A stretch of DNA of 56,281 bases from Sphingomonas echinoides ATCC 14820 (GTDB taxonomy: Bacteria > Pseudomonadota > Alphaproteobacteria > Sphingomonadales > Sphingomonadaceae), in assembly GCF_000241465.1 (NCBI RefSeq), contig NZ_JH584235.1, positions 3,243,007 to 3,299,287 on the forward strand, given 5' to 3'. The position numbers were made by a program, and so were the translations under genes. Of the stretch, positions 41,597 through 50,612 are shown one piece after another. A model generated the notes under the pieces. It ran no database searches and was not told the DNA's origin. It saw only the letters and a program-made list of their open reading frames with translations. Positions within the stretch are counted from its first letter, which is position 1. Each line of letters starts with the position of its first letter.

Positions 41597-42065
41597 ACAA
41601 ACCTCTGGGGATTTTGGGGGAATTCTTGAAGGGCGCGCCTTAGCCGATGATGCGCCAAAAGGAAAGCCGCGTGCGGCGGGCGGTGGGGGCGGGCGAAATT
41701 TCAGGAAGTTCGCCCATGTGCGGCCTAAAAATACGAAAAAGCGCGCGGGCGGGGTGCCCGTTGGGAAAAGCGTAGCGGCAATGCGAAAGAGCGGCGCGCC
41801 CGCGCACGGCGGGCGGCGCGGGGGAGAATGCCAGCGCGGCGGCGTGTAGGACAGGGGGCTTCCGCGTCATCTCGCCTGTGGCCGTCATGCCGGGCGTGTC
41901 CCGGCATCCACCCCGCCTAGCGATCTGCGGGCGATGTTCGCCCAGCACGGTGGACCCCGGCACAAGGCCGGGGTGACGAGTGGCTGGAGGCGGGCTCAGC
42001 GCGGCAGCCGCCAGGTCATTCCCGCGTGACCCTCGACCGGGTGGACATCCCTTGGCCGATCATCG
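41597..42065. repeat. Intergenic region with imperfect palindromic repeat (41881-41978)
   Basis: A gap of 469 bp upstream of infA. Arms at about 41881-41912 and 41949-41978 form an imperfect inverted repeat of the same family as the perfect one inside thiL (CCCCGG and TGTCCCGG cores next to TCCAC). The 41600-41850 part is GC-rich with one dubious small open frame and should contain the infA promoter; I see no clear hexamers. Confidence 0.65.
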
Positions 42066-42293
42066 TTAAATCATGCGATCGTATTCTTTCAGCCGTCTTT
42101 CCATGTCAGCCTTTAGATTGGGAAATTCATCGAAGATCACATCGATTAAATTTTGATATATGTGGTGGACGGTCGATGCACTGGCTAATTTTAAATCGCG
42201 CCGATCATCGGGAATTAGGCGGCACAGGTCGCCAATGTCCCGGGCAGATTTGATGCAGACACCTGCAATTATCAACGCCAAATCATCATTCAT
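42066..42293 (-). CDS. Small hypothetical protein
   Basis: 75 aa, acidic and helical (LALIIAGVCIKSARDIGDLC, LIDVIFDEFPNLKADMERRL). Its codons are richer in A/T than the genes around it, which suggests recent acquisition together with the methyltransferase upstream (47 bases away, same strand). GGAG stands 10 bases before the ATG. No family recognised. It could be an accessory or immunity-like partner of the methyltransferase, but nothing in the sequence proves it. Confidence 0.5.
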   Translation of the reverse strand: MNDDLALIIAGVCIKSARDIGDLCRLIPDDRRDLKLASASTVHHIYQNLIDVIFDEFPNLKADMERRLKEYDRMI

Positions 42294-42339
42294 TGCAGAT
42301 ACTCCAAGGCGATGTGCGGAGACGTGATCCCCGCTCGGC

Positions 42340-44001
42340 TCACAGCAGCGTCGCCTGTGTCGCAGTATCCTCGCGCGCGGCGCGTTTCATGCCGGCGGTG
42401 GGGTCGACATAGGGGATGTCGGGCTTCTTGCCCTGGAACAGTTCGGCGAGGGTGATGATCTGGAGCCGGGCATAGCTCTTGCCCGTCGCGGTCGACTGAA
42501 AGCGCCCGACCGCCGCCGCTTCGCGTTCCATCACGCTGGTCGGCAAGGCCTTGGTGATGAACACGCCGATCGGGGCCTTTTCGCGCTCCATCGCGGAGTG
42601 GAGATCGCGGATCATCTGCACGCCGACATTGTCGCCGCCCTTCACCGAGACGATCGCCTTTTCGGTCTTCTTGCCGTCGGGCTTGAAATAGATGAGGCCG
42701 TCAATGCCGCCATCGGCCCCCTTCTTCTTGCCGCCGAACGGCATGGCGTCGACCATCGACACCGCCCACCATTGGAACTGATATTTGTCGCGTGTGGCCA
42801 GATCGACGGCGGAGGCAAGATCCTTGGGTGTGCCCTCGACGGTGAAGGCGATGCCGGGGAAGGCGGCCTTCATGCGTTTTTCGATCAGCGTAATGGCGAG
42901 ATGGGTGATGTCGATGCCGAGCCACTGCCGCCCGAGCTTTTGCGCGGCATGGACGGCGGTGCCGCAACCGCAGAACGGATCGAGCACCACATCGCCTGGG
43001 TTGGACGAGGCTGCGATAATGCGTTCGAGCAGGGCCAGCGGTTTTTGGGTGGGGTAGCCGAGGCGTTCTTGGGCTTGGGAGGAAATTGGCCCGATGTCGG
43101 TAACGACATCCTGCACTGGAACGCCTTCCCCCTCATCGACGTATCTCTTTTGCTGAGGAATGCTTCCGCGAGGTGGCCAATAGATGAGGTTAGCTTGATC
43201 GAGGAGGTCAAGCTTCTGTTGTGTCGTTAGGCCCACCATACTTTGGTCGGGGTAGGCGCGCGCAAGCGAACTGGTTGGTACTGCCCAATGACGGCCTGAA
43301 ACAGTTGGATCAACTCCACGCCAAGCCGCGCCGGAATCGCCGTTTCTTGTTCCTGCTCCCGTTAAAGTAACAAGCCTATAGCTGCCGCGTTCGTCAGAGA
43401 AACGGTAGAAGTCACGCAGATAAGACTCTTCATAATCTTGGTAGATTCGGTTCCAGAAGGGCTCAGTCGCCTTGCTGTAAAACAGAATTGTATCGTGAAT
43501 CGGCCCCCACCGTCTTGAGCCGCCGTGGGAACCAGTGCGCTTCCAGATTATCTCGTTCTGAAACTTGTCCGCGCCAAACACCCCATCCAGCAACAGCTTG
43601 AGATAATGGCTCGCGGTCGGGTCGCAGTGCAGATACAGGCTGCCGGTCGGTTTCAGCACGCGGTGCAGCTCGATCAAACGGATTGCCATCATGGTGAGAT
43701 ACGCCATCATGTCGTTATCACCGAGGAACCCGCGCATCGCGCGCAGCAGCTCGAAGGCCTGCGTGTTGCCGCTCTGCATGACCTGGTCGAAGGCCTCTTC
43801 GGCATGGTCGTTCCAATGCCACGTATCCTCGAACGCCTCGATCTGCGCGTCGGAGGACGTGCCCGTCGGCGATTTGAACAGGATGTTGTAATTGGCGTTC
43901 GAGTTGAACGGCGGGTCGAGATAGACGAGATCGACGCTCTCATCCTTTACCTGCTCGCGCAGGACATCGAGATTGTCGCCATAATAAAGCCGGTTGGTCA
44001 T
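42340..44001 (-). CDS. DNA adenine methyltransferase fused to an Mrr-like nuclease domain
   Basis: 553 aa. The N-terminal 395 residues are a beta-class N6-adenine or N4-cytosine methyltransferase: catalytic DPPF at 29-32 in VDLVYLDPPFNSNANYN, then the SAM motif DPFCGCGTA at about 341, the motif order of the beta class. A target-recognition stretch lies between. The C-terminal part (about 400-520) resembles Mrr-type PD-(D/E)xK domains: GADGGIDGLIYF with Asp434 and AIVSVKGGDNVGV with Lys454; the residue two before the Lys is Ser rather than Glu/Gln, so cleavage activity is uncertain. I start at MTNRL (44001), the start of the homology. It may restrict, modify, or be a solitary methylase. Confidence 0.85.
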   Translation of the reverse strand: MTNRLYYGDNLDVLREQVKDESVDLVYLDPPFNSNANYNILFKSPTGTSSDAQIEAFEDTWHWNDHAEEAFDQVMQSGNTQAFELLRAMRGFLGDNDMMAYLTMMAIRLIELHRVLKPTGSLYLHCDPTASHYLKLLLDGVFGADKFQNEIIWKRTGSHGGSRRWGPIHDTILFYSKATEPFWNRIYQDYEESYLRDFYRFSDERGSYRLVTLTGAGTRNGDSGAAWRGVDPTVSGRHWAVPTSSLARAYPDQSMVGLTTQQKLDLLDQANLIYWPPRGSIPQQKRYVDEGEGVPVQDVVTDIGPISSQAQERLGYPTQKPLALLERIIAASSNPGDVVLDPFCGCGTAVHAAQKLGRQWLGIDITHLAITLIEKRMKAAFPGIAFTVEGTPKDLASAVDLATRDKYQFQWWAVSMVDAMPFGGKKKGADGGIDGLIYFKPDGKKTEKAIVSVKGGDNVGVQMIRDLHSAMEREKAPIGVFITKALPTSVMEREAAAVGRFQSTATGKSYARLQIITLAELFQGKKPDIPYVDPTAGMKRAAREDTATQATLL

Positions 44002-44011
44002 GCTTGCCTGC

Positions 44012-44404
44012 CTACACCACAATCGTCAGCACGGGATAGTCGGCGAGGCGCGCATCGTGCGTCATCAAGTGCATCGGCTCGGTGCGCGCTTGCGCCACCA
44101 GCATACGATCGAACGGATCGGCGTGTAGCGGCGGGAGATCATCGACTGCCTCGGCGTGCGCGGCGGTGATGGGCAGCAGGGAAAAGCCCGCTTCGACGAA
44201 GCGGAGGCGGGCTTCGCGCCCCGAGATGAGGATGTCGTCCTGGCGGTCGCGGCGCAAGGCGTGCTTGATCGCGATTTCCCAAATCGCCACGGCGCTGACC
44301 GCGACATCGTCCGCCTGTTCGATCGCGCGCACCGCCGATGGCGCGAGTCTGGCCGGGTCGCCGATCGCCCATAAGGCGATGTGGGTATCGAGCAGCAGTC
44401 TCAT
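44012..44404 (-). CDS. vapC: PIN-domain toxin, VapC-like
   Basis: 130 aa, a ribonuclease toxin by family. The four acidic PIN residues are visible: Asp6 in LLLDTH, Glu43 in IWEIAIK, Asp99 in DPFDRML and Asp117 in THDARLADYPV. VapC toxins cut tRNA or rRNA under Mg; the target here is unknown. Its ATG overlaps the antitoxin stop (ATGA), the usual arrangement, and it ends 10 bases before the start of the methyltransferase gene. Confidence 0.92.
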   Translation of the reverse strand: MRLLLDTHIALWAIGDPARLAPSAVRAIEQADDVAVSAVAIWEIAIKHALRRDRQDDILISGREARLRFVEAGFSLLPITAAHAEAVDDLPPLHADPFDRMLVAQARTEPMHLMTHDARLADYPVLTIVV

Positions 44405-44670
44405 TCGGGGTTCGGCACCGGCCAGAGCGGCCCGCCGTTGAACAAGGCGGCGATCTCCGCATCGTCCTTGTTCCATTCCTCCAGCGAAGGGATGGCGTAG
44501 TGGCCCTTGGCGAGCCCGAGCCGGATCGGTTTGCGCGGGGCGACCGGAACCAGGCGCGCGACGGGCTTGCCGTTGCGGGCAATGACGATCTCGGTTTCGC
44601 TTCCGCTCTCGACCGCATCGACGAGCTGCGACAGGCGCGACTTGGCGTCATGCATGTTGACGGATTCCAT
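44401..44670 (-). CDS. Phd/YefM-type antitoxin
   Basis: 89 aa. The N-terminal half is the DNA-binding Phd fold (VNMHDAKSRLSQLVDAVESG, ETEIVIARNGKPVARLVPV); the C-terminal half (IPSLEEWNKDDAEIAALFNG) should wrap the toxin. CAGGAG precedes the ATG by 9 bases. A perfect 10-bp palindrome 20 bases upstream is a likely operator for autorepression. Pairs with vapC by overlap. Confidence 0.92.
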   Translation of the reverse strand: MESVNMHDAKSRLSQLVDAVESGSETEIVIARNGKPVARLVPVAPRKPIRLGLAKGHYAIPSLEEWNKDDAEIAALFNGGPLWPVPNPE

Positions 44671-44689
44671 CGAAGGGCTCCTGGCTAGA

Positions 44690-44732
44690 CTTAGCTAAGG
44701 TAGACCATGTGGCGGTGGTGATCAATTGGGGC
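44690..44732 (-). promoter_or_regulatory. Promoter and palindromic operator of the toxin-antitoxin pair
   Basis: On the minus strand TTGATC, 17 bases, then TACCTT form a -35/-10 pair, and CTTAGCTAAG (44690-44699), a perfect palindrome, begins inside the -10. The antitoxin would bind it to repress its own operon, as is usual for Phd/YefM. Confidence 0.5.
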
Positions 44733-44740
44733 CGGGCCGC

Positions 44741-44836
44741 CGCGGCAAAGCCGCGTCGTCGGTCGGATCGGGCGGGGAAGGCCCGCCCGTCCGCCGGCCG
44801 GCCTTCGGCTGATCCGCCCCCAACGGCTGCGCCGTT
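44741..44836. repeat. Tandem hairpins downstream of the S9 peptidase gene
   Basis: Three separate hairpins in 96 bp: CGCGGC-AAA-GCCGCG (44741-44755), GGGCGGG/CCCGCCC (44770-44788) and AACGGC-TGC-GCCGTT (44822-44836). They lie between the stop of the S9 peptidase and the toxin-antitoxin promoter. No T tract follows on the minus strand, so they may protect the peptidase mRNA or end it in a Rho-dependent way. Confidence 0.55.
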
Positions 44837-44853
44837 GCTGGCGGGCCTCAGGC

Positions 44854-46809
44854 TTACGCCGGGTTATGCTCCTTCAAAAACGCTTCCATCGCCTTCAAAA
44901 ACTCCAGCCGATCGGCCTGGCGGGTGAAATGGTGGTCGCCCAGCGGTTGCTCGATATAGATATAGGGCTTGCCCGCCGCCTTCAGCTTCGCCGCCATGTC
45001 GCGCGATTGCTTGACGGGGACGACGGTGTCCTTCTTGCCGTGCATGATCAGGATCGGCATCGAGAATTGCGCCGCGCCGTACAGCGGGGAAACGGCCTTC
45101 AGATCGGGGGCCTGTTCGCGCAGATAATCCTTGCTGCGTCCGCCATTGAGGAAGCTGCCGTCATAGCGCAGCATCGCGGGCATATCCGACACACCGGCAA
45201 AGGACACCGCGCAGCGATACACCGCGCCATCGCGCTGCGCCCCGCGAAACGCGGCATAGCCGCCATAGGAGCCGCCGACGATGCAGACGCGCTTGGCATC
45301 GGCCAGGCCGCTATCCGCCGCCCATTTGACCGCGTCGGTCAAATCGTCCTGCATGGCGAGGCCCCATTGCCCGCGCCCCTTTTTGGTGAAGGCGGTGCCA
45401 TAGCCTGACGATCCGCGATAATTGGGTTGCAGCACGGCATAGCCGCGGCTGGCGAGGAATTGCGTCCACCAGTCCCAGCTTTCGTCATCGCGCGCAAACG
45501 GGCCGCCATGCGGCAGCAGGATCAGCGGCAGGTTCTTAGGGTCCTTGCCGCGCGGCAAGGTGAGCACGGCGGAAATTTCGAGGCCGTCGCGTGCCTTATA
45601 TTTCACCGTGCGCACCGGGCCATAGGCCTTCAGCCCGAGCGCTTCATTGACCATCGCCATCATGTGCATCACGCCTTCGGCCTGGCGATAGACATAATAC
45701 GCGCCGGGGCGATCGGGCCCGCCGACATGGACGATCAGCACCTGGAAATCCTTGCTCCACGACACGATCCGCGCGGTGCGGGTGCCGACGGCGGCATCGA
45801 GCTTGGTCTGGATGTCGGCGAGCGCGGGGTCGATCCAGTGCGTGCGCGGGCGCGTGTCGGTATAGTTCACGCCGACCAGGCGCGTGCCGCTGTCGTCGGT
45901 GATGATGCCGTCAATATCATAACCGGGCACGCCGAACAGTTTCGGGCCGGTCTTGAGCGTGGCGAGATCGAGCGGATAGAGCGCGGTCACGTCATCGGCA
46001 TCGCTGATCGACAGCGCCTTGCCGGGTTCGGGCAGGAACATCGCGGGGGTGTTGCCGAGATCGGCATCCTTGCCCTTTGCCTTGACGAGCGTGCGGAAGG
46101 GCTGGGCGGCGCTGTCGCGGTAGAGCAAGCGGTAGGAGCGCGCGTCATCGTCATAAGCGAGGCCCGAGCGCACCGTGCCGGTGCCATCGGCATACCAGTC
46201 CATCACGGTGGTGCGCGGCGGCTGCACCTGCACGCTGTGGCCGTTGGTGACATCGAAATCGCGCACTTCGGGCCAGAAGCCTGCGGCATCGCGGTAGATC
46301 GAGGTCTGCAGCGCGAGGCGGATGTGCGGGCTGCCATCGCGCGCGATCCACAGGATGTCATCGGCCCCCTGCGCGGCGACATCTTTGCCGAGCACGTTGA
46401 TCTTCTTGCCATCGGCGCTGATGCCGATCGTGCGGCGCAGATACCAGCTGTCGCCTTCGACCGGGGCGGTGGTACCGATCGTGGCGACGAGCCAGTCATT
46501 ATTGACCCAGGCCCAGCTGTTGAGATCGTTGGGGCCGGGGTTGATCATCACCGGGTTGCTCGCGCCGTCGAGCCGGATGATGGCGAAGCGTTGCTCGCCC
46601 TTGATCGCCATTCTCAGCGCGACGCGCGTGCCATCGGGTGACAAAGCGGGCGCTTGCAGAAAGGGGAGCGTGGCAAAGGCTTCGGCGGGGAGGGGCGCGG
46701 CGGTGGTGGCGGCGGTGTCGGCAACCGGCGCGGCCCCCTGCGCATGGACGACGCCAGCGGATATCGCGCTCGCGAGCGCCAGCGCCTGCCAGTAACGGTA
46801 TAGGATCAC
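44854..46809 (-). CDS. S9 family prolyl-oligopeptidase-type peptidase, exported
   Basis: 651 aa. A signal peptide (residues 1-24, ALALASAISAGVVHAQG) sends it to the periplasm. A long N-terminal beta-propeller region (about 45-400) precedes an alpha/beta-hydrolase domain with the nucleophile Ser514 in GGSYGGYAAF, Asp594 in GKKDTVVPV and His626/627 in GDHHFTRQ. This is the DPP4/acylaminoacyl-peptidase branch, trimming peptides. The start is GTG at 46809, backed by GGAGGGA about 10 bases upstream; the open frame to 47016 has no signal-like start. Monocistronic. Confidence 0.92.
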   Translation of the reverse strand: MILYRYWQALALASAISAGVVHAQGAAPVADTAATTAAPLPAEAFATLPFLQAPALSPDGTRVALRMAIKGEQRFAIIRLDGASNPVMINPGPNDLNSWAWVNNDWLVATIGTTAPVEGDSWYLRRTIGISADGKKINVLGKDVAAQGADDILWIARDGSPHIRLALQTSIYRDAAGFWPEVRDFDVTNGHSVQVQPPRTTVMDWYADGTGTVRSGLAYDDDARSYRLLYRDSAAQPFRTLVKAKGKDADLGNTPAMFLPEPGKALSISDADDVTALYPLDLATLKTGPKLFGVPGYDIDGIITDDSGTRLVGVNYTDTRPRTHWIDPALADIQTKLDAAVGTRTARIVSWSKDFQVLIVHVGGPDRPGAYYVYRQAEGVMHMMAMVNEALGLKAYGPVRTVKYKARDGLEISAVLTLPRGKDPKNLPLILLPHGGPFARDDESWDWWTQFLASRGYAVLQPNYRGSSGYGTAFTKKGRGQWGLAMQDDLTDAVKWAADSGLADAKRVCIVGGSYGGYAAFRGAQRDGAVYRCAVSFAGVSDMPAMLRYDGSFLNGGRSKDYLREQAPDLKAVSPLYGAAQFSMPILIMHGKKDTVVPVKQSRDMAAKLKAAGKPYIYIEQPLGDHHFTRQADRLEFLKAMEAFLKEHNPA

Positions 46810-47185
46810 GGTGATTTCCCTCCCCCAGAGATGCCGCCAAGCTTTATTGCCGATGCGCGCGCTGACAAGGGGGATGACAAGAAAAAACGCGGTTATTGTA
46901 TGAAAACGACAAGCCGTTGCAAAATGTGTGATTGCGGCGCAGTCTTTTTGTACCTGTCGCGCCGATTCAAAGACTCTGCAGCGATGGATGCGGCGTGCGC
47001 CACTGGAATGGTGCATAAACGCCTGAAATATATCTCTACTGTAGAAGCCATCCTGTTATTGATAAAATGGGCATATTGTGCCAGTTTAAAGTTGTTTTCT
47101 TCGAAAAGACATGGGGGAGAGGATGGTGATGCGGGGCGATCGATTAGGTCCAATCCCTATCATCGTACGCGGGATGGGGGATATT
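46810..47185. other. A/T-rich gap between S9 peptidase and lipoprotein gene
   Basis: The 376 bases are richer in A/T than the flanks, with runs such as CTTTTTGTACC and GATAAAATGGG. This is the place for divergent promoters of the peptidase and the lipoprotein. I see no strong hexamer pair, and the small open frames here look unconvincing. Confidence 0.4.
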
Positions 47186-48040
47186 GTGCGAAAGGCAGCG
47201 GTCGGGGGACTTGCCGTCTCGCTGGCCGGGTGCGCCACCGTAAGCGGATTTCCAAAATCGGCGTTCGATACTGCGCAAGTCAATGCCGAGATTGCGCCGT
47301 ATCTGCTGGCGGCAAAGGTCACCGCTTATGATTCCTGTCAGGCCAAGAAGGCGTGCCGCAATGATATTATCGACGCGCGGCTGCGCGCGATCGACCTGCG
47401 TTTTGGCGAATATGAGCGCAATCTTTACAAGGAAGGCGTCGGTTTTGGCGTCGGAACCGACTGGATCGCGCTCGCGCTGAACGGGGTCGGCTCGGTGAGT
47501 GCGGCATCGAAGGCGCTGTCGGCGGCCTCCGCCGGGGTGCTGGGGGCGCGCGCCTCGTTCGAGAAGCAGGCGCTGTACAACATGACCATGCCCGCGATGC
47601 TGGCGCAGATGGTGGCGAAACGCCGCGAAGTGCTCGCCCGCATCCGCGAGGGCGAATCGCAGGATGCCGCCGCGTATTCGCTGTTTCGCGCGCTCAACGA
47701 CATCGATGACTATGCTTTCGCTGGTACGCTTCCCGGGGCGATCACCGAAATTTCCAATCATGCGGGCGTGCAGGCGACGCAGGCAAACGCAGACATCAAG
47801 GCGATCCAGATCGTCGCGCCGGTTGCCCAGGATCTGCAAGACCGCCGGGAAAAGATCGCGACCCTGCTGAAGGCCGCGACGCCCGCGCAGCTCGGACTGT
47901 TGCAGCGGGTGTCGGGCGGGGAGCCGAGCGATGCCGATCCGCTGATCAACGCTTTGAACCTGCTCGATTCGGCACGGACGACGGAGAAACTCGACACCTT
48001 TTGCCAACGTTTCACGGTTTCGATCGGAGGGCCCTGCTAA
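47186..48040 (+). CDS. Putative lipoprotein
   Basis: About 284 aa. The GTG start at 47186 gives a classical signal (RKAAVGGLAVSLAGC, Cys16) with GGGGG 5 bases upstream; ATG codons at 47111, 47123, 47129 and 47174 are alternatives but put a long polar stretch before the signal. The mature part is mostly helical (NAEIAPYLLAAKVTAYDSCQ, GSVSAASKALSAASAGVLGA, DIKAIQIVAPVAQDLQDRRE). No family recognised. The gene downstream overlaps it (TAATG), so the two form an operon. Confidence 0.6.
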   Translation: MRKAAVGGLAVSLAGCATVSGFPKSAFDTAQVNAEIAPYLLAAKVTAYDSCQAKKACRNDIIDARLRAIDLRFGEYERNLYKEGVGFGVGTDWIALALNGVGSVSAASKALSAASAGVLGARASFEKQALYNMTMPAMLAQMVAKRREVLARIREGESQDAAAYSLFRALNDIDDYAFAGTLPGAITEISNHAGVQATQANADIKAIQIVAPVAQDLQDRREKIATLLKAATPAQLGLLQRVSGGEPSDADPLINALNLLDSARTTEKLDTFCQRFTVSIGGPC

Positions 48041-48327
48041 TGGCGATTGTCCAAAAGGCGTGCGACGGCAACCAGCCGCTCAGCTATCTGCAAACGGTGG
48101 TGCAGCAGGAGGAGGGCATTTACGGCCCGCTTACCGGACTGATGGCGCAGGCCCCCAATAATGTGATGACCTTGCAGATCGGCGCGAGCCCCGCCGTGGG
48201 CAAGCGCGCCGTGCTGGAGGTGTATAGCGGCCATCCGCCCCAAAAAGATGGCCATGTGCTGATTTGCGTGGCGAACTGCCTGGTGAACGCGGCGATGCAG
48301 AGCGTCGCCGCCTACCGACCGACCTGA
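48040..48327 (+). CDS. Hypothetical protein paired with the lipoprotein
   Basis: 95 aa without signal or membrane segment. Contains KACDGNQPLSYLQTVVQQEE and VLEVYSGHPPQKDGHVLICV, the latter beta-like. GGAGG lies 9 bases before the ATG, which overlaps the stop of the lipoprotein gene. It reads on toward the convergent hppA gene, leaving a 58-bp gap. No family recognised. Confidence 0.55.
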   Translation: MAIVQKACDGNQPLSYLQTVVQQEEGIYGPLTGLMAQAPNNVMTLQIGASPAVGKRAVLEVYSGHPPQKDGHVLICVANCLVNAAMQSVAAYRPT

Positions 48328-48385
48328 TCGGCAGCGCGTTCGCCGACTCGGCGGCGGATGAAGCGCCGCCGCCGCGCCGTGAACC

Positions 48386-50509
48386 TCATCCTGCCGCCGC
48401 CAAGGCCGCGAGCAACAGTAGTGCTACGATATTGGTGATCTTGATCATCGGGTTCACCGCCGGGCCTGCCGTATCCTTATACGGATCGCCCACGGTGTCG
48501 CCGGTGACCGCGGCCTTGTGCGCCTCGCTGCCCTTGCCGCCGTGATGGCCGTCTTCGATATATTTCTTGGCATTGTCCCACGCGCCGCCGCCCGACGTCA
48601 TCGAAATCGCGACGAACAGGCCCGAGACGATCACGCCGAGCAGCATCGCGCCCAGCGCCGCAAAGCCTTCGGCCTGGCCCGCGACCGCAGTGATGACGAA
48701 ATAGACCAGGATCGGCGAGAGCACCGGCAGCAGGCTCGGCACGATCATTTCCTTGATCGCGGCTTGCGTGACCAGGTCGACGGTGCGGGCATAATCGGGG
48801 CGGCTGGTGCCGGCCATGATGCCGGGATTGTCGCGGAACTGCGCGCGCACTTCTTCCACCACCGCGCCCGCCGCGCGGCCGACCGCGGTCATCCCCATCG
48901 CGCCGAACAGATAGGGGAGCAAAGCCCCCAGCAGCAGCCCGACGATGACATAGGGGTTGGAGAGCTGGAAATTGACCGTGAGATCGGGGAAATCGCGGCC
49001 CAAGTCCGAGGTATAGGCGTTGAACAGCACGAGTGCTGCGAGCGCGGCCGAGCCGATGGCATAGCCCTTGGTCACCGCCTTGGTGGTGTTGCCGACCGCG
49101 TCCAGCGCGTCGGTGCGGTGGCGCACGTCATCGGGCAGGCCGGCCATTTCGGCGATGCCGCCGGCATTGTCGGTGACCGGGCCGTACGCATCGAGCGCAA
49201 CGACCATCCCGGCCTGGGCGAGCATCGCGGTGGCGGCAAAGGCGATGCCGATCACGCCTGCGAGCTGATAGGCCGCGATCACCGCGATGACGATGACGAG
49301 CGTGGGCAAAGCGGTCGATTCTAGGCTGATCGCCAGGCCCTGGATGACGTTGGTACCGTGGCCGGTTTCCGACGCCTTGGCGATGCTGCGCACCGGGCGG
49401 AAGTTGGTGCCGGTATAATATTCGGTGATCCACACCAGCAGCCCGGTGACGGCGAGGCCGATCATCATCGACCAGAACAATTTCATGCCGGTGAACGCGC
49501 CGACATCGCCGAGAAAGGCGTTGCCGCCGATCGGCGTATTCAGGTCGCCCAGCGTATATTGCGTGGCGAAATAGATAGCGGGGATCGACAGCAGTACGCT
49601 GACCCAAAAGCCCTTGTACAGCGCGCCCATGATCGAGCCGCTCGACCCCAGCCGCACGAAGAAGGTGCCTATGATCGAGGTCAGGATGCACACCCCGCCG
49701 ACGATCAGCGGCAGCGTCATCACTTGCAGCAGATGATCGGCATTTTTGAGCGCGAGCGCGACCGAGATCATCGTCACGCCGATCGTCACCACATAGGTTT
49801 CGAACAGATCGGCGGCCATCCCTGCGCAATCGCCGACATTGTCGCCGACATTGTCGGCAATGGTGGCGGGGTTGCGGGGGTCGTCCTCGGGAATGCCCGC
49901 CTCGACCTTGCCCACCAGATCAGCGCCGACATCGGCGGCCTTGGTGAAGATGCCGCCGCCCAGCCGCGCGAAGATCGAGATGAGCGACGCGCCGAACGCG
50001 AGCGCCGTCAGCGCCTTGACCACGACGGGGCCGCCCGCCGCGCTGCCGTTCGTGCCTGCCAGATACCAGAAGGTGCCCGAAATCGCGAGCAGGCCGAGCC
50101 CCGCCACCAGCAAGCCGGTGACCGCGCCCGAGCGGAACGCCATCGTCAGCCCGCCTTGCAGCGATGTGCGCGCGGCCTCTGCCGTGCGCACATTGGCGCG
50201 CACCGAAATGTTCATGCCGACATAGCCCGCCACGCCCGACAGCACCGCGCCGAGCGCGAAGCTGATGGCGGAGACGGGGTCGCGCATTCCGTCGAGGAAG
50301 ACCCACACCAAAGCGAGCACGATCACGCCGACAATGGCGATGGTGCGATATTGGCGGCCGAGATAGGCCTTGGCACCTTCCTGAATGGCGGCGGCGATGT
50401 CCTGCATCTTTTCGTTGCCGGGCGGCGCGCGGAGGACCTGGGCGCTGGTGATGATGCCGTAGGCGACGGCGATCAGCCCACAGATGATGGCGGCATAGAC
50501 GATCGTCAT
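48386..50509 (-). CDS. hppA: Membrane-bound proton-translocating pyrophosphatase
   Basis: Couples PPi hydrolysis to proton pumping across the inner membrane. 707 aa, about 16 membrane segments. Catalytic loops are intact: [20 protein letters not shown] and [15 protein letters not shown], then [18 protein letters not shown] and the C-terminal [16 protein letters not shown] followed by [20 protein letters not shown]. Lys in GNTTKA marks the potassium-independent subclass; the potassium-dependent one has Ala there. Monocistronic, convergent with the small gene at 48040. Confidence 0.97.
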   Translation of the reverse strand: MTIVYAAIICGLIAVAYGIITSAQVLRAPPGNEKMQDIAAAIQEGAKAYLGRQYRTIAIVGVIVLALVWVFLDGMRDPVSAISFALGAVLSGVAGYVGMNISVRANVRTAEAARTSLQGGLTMAFRSGAVTGLLVAGLGLLAISGTFWYLAGTNGSAAGGPVVVKALTALAFGASLISIFARLGGGIFTKAADVGADLVGKVEAGIPEDDPRNPATIADNVGDNVGDCAGMAADLFETYVVTIGVTMISVALALKNADHLLQVMTLPLIVGGVCILTSIIGTFFVRLGSSGSIMGALYKGFWVSVLLSIPAIYFATQYTLGDLNTPIGGNAFLGDVGAFTGMKLFWSMMIGLAVTGLLVWITEYYTGTNFRPVRSIAKASETGHGTNVIQGLAISLESTALPTLVIVIAVIAAYQLAGVIGIAFAATAMLAQAGMVVALDAYGPVTDNAGGIAEMAGLPDDVRHRTDALDAVGNTTKAVTKGYAIGSAALAALVLFNAYTSDLGRDFPDLTVNFQLSNPYVIVGLLLGALLPYLFGAMGMTAVGRAAGAVVEEVRAQFRDNPGIMAGTSRPDYARTVDLVTQAAIKEMIVPSLLPVLSPILVYFVITAVAGQAEGFAALGAMLLGVIVSGLFVAISMTSGGGAWDNAKKYIEDGHHGGKGSEAHKAAVTGDTVGDPYKDTAGPAVNPMIKITNIVALLLLAALAAAG

Positions 50510-50612
50510 GCGTATCCTTTCCCTGGCTTGTCGGTGGGATGGTCACACGATGCGTGCCCCCACGCTTGTCCCCGCAGACTAGCGCCGGGGAATGGCTTGG
50601 CAAGCCGCTGTC

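Noticed and set aside
41640..41963. 107-codon open frame on the minus strand upstream of infA
   Set aside because: It runs through a palindromic repeat, is Pro/Arg-rich and has no ribosome-binding site.
46798..46809. ATCCTATAC match to the flagellar -10 element
   Set aside because: It is the start of the S9 peptidase coding sequence right after the GTG codon, so it is most likely chance.
46893..47153. 86-codon open frame on the minus strand
   Set aside because: It crosses the divergent promoter gap and has no ribosome-binding site or recognisable domain.
49920..50603. 227-codon minus-strand frame over the hppA start
   Set aside because: Shadow of hppA in another frame; the membrane segments and catalytic loops lie in the hppA frame.
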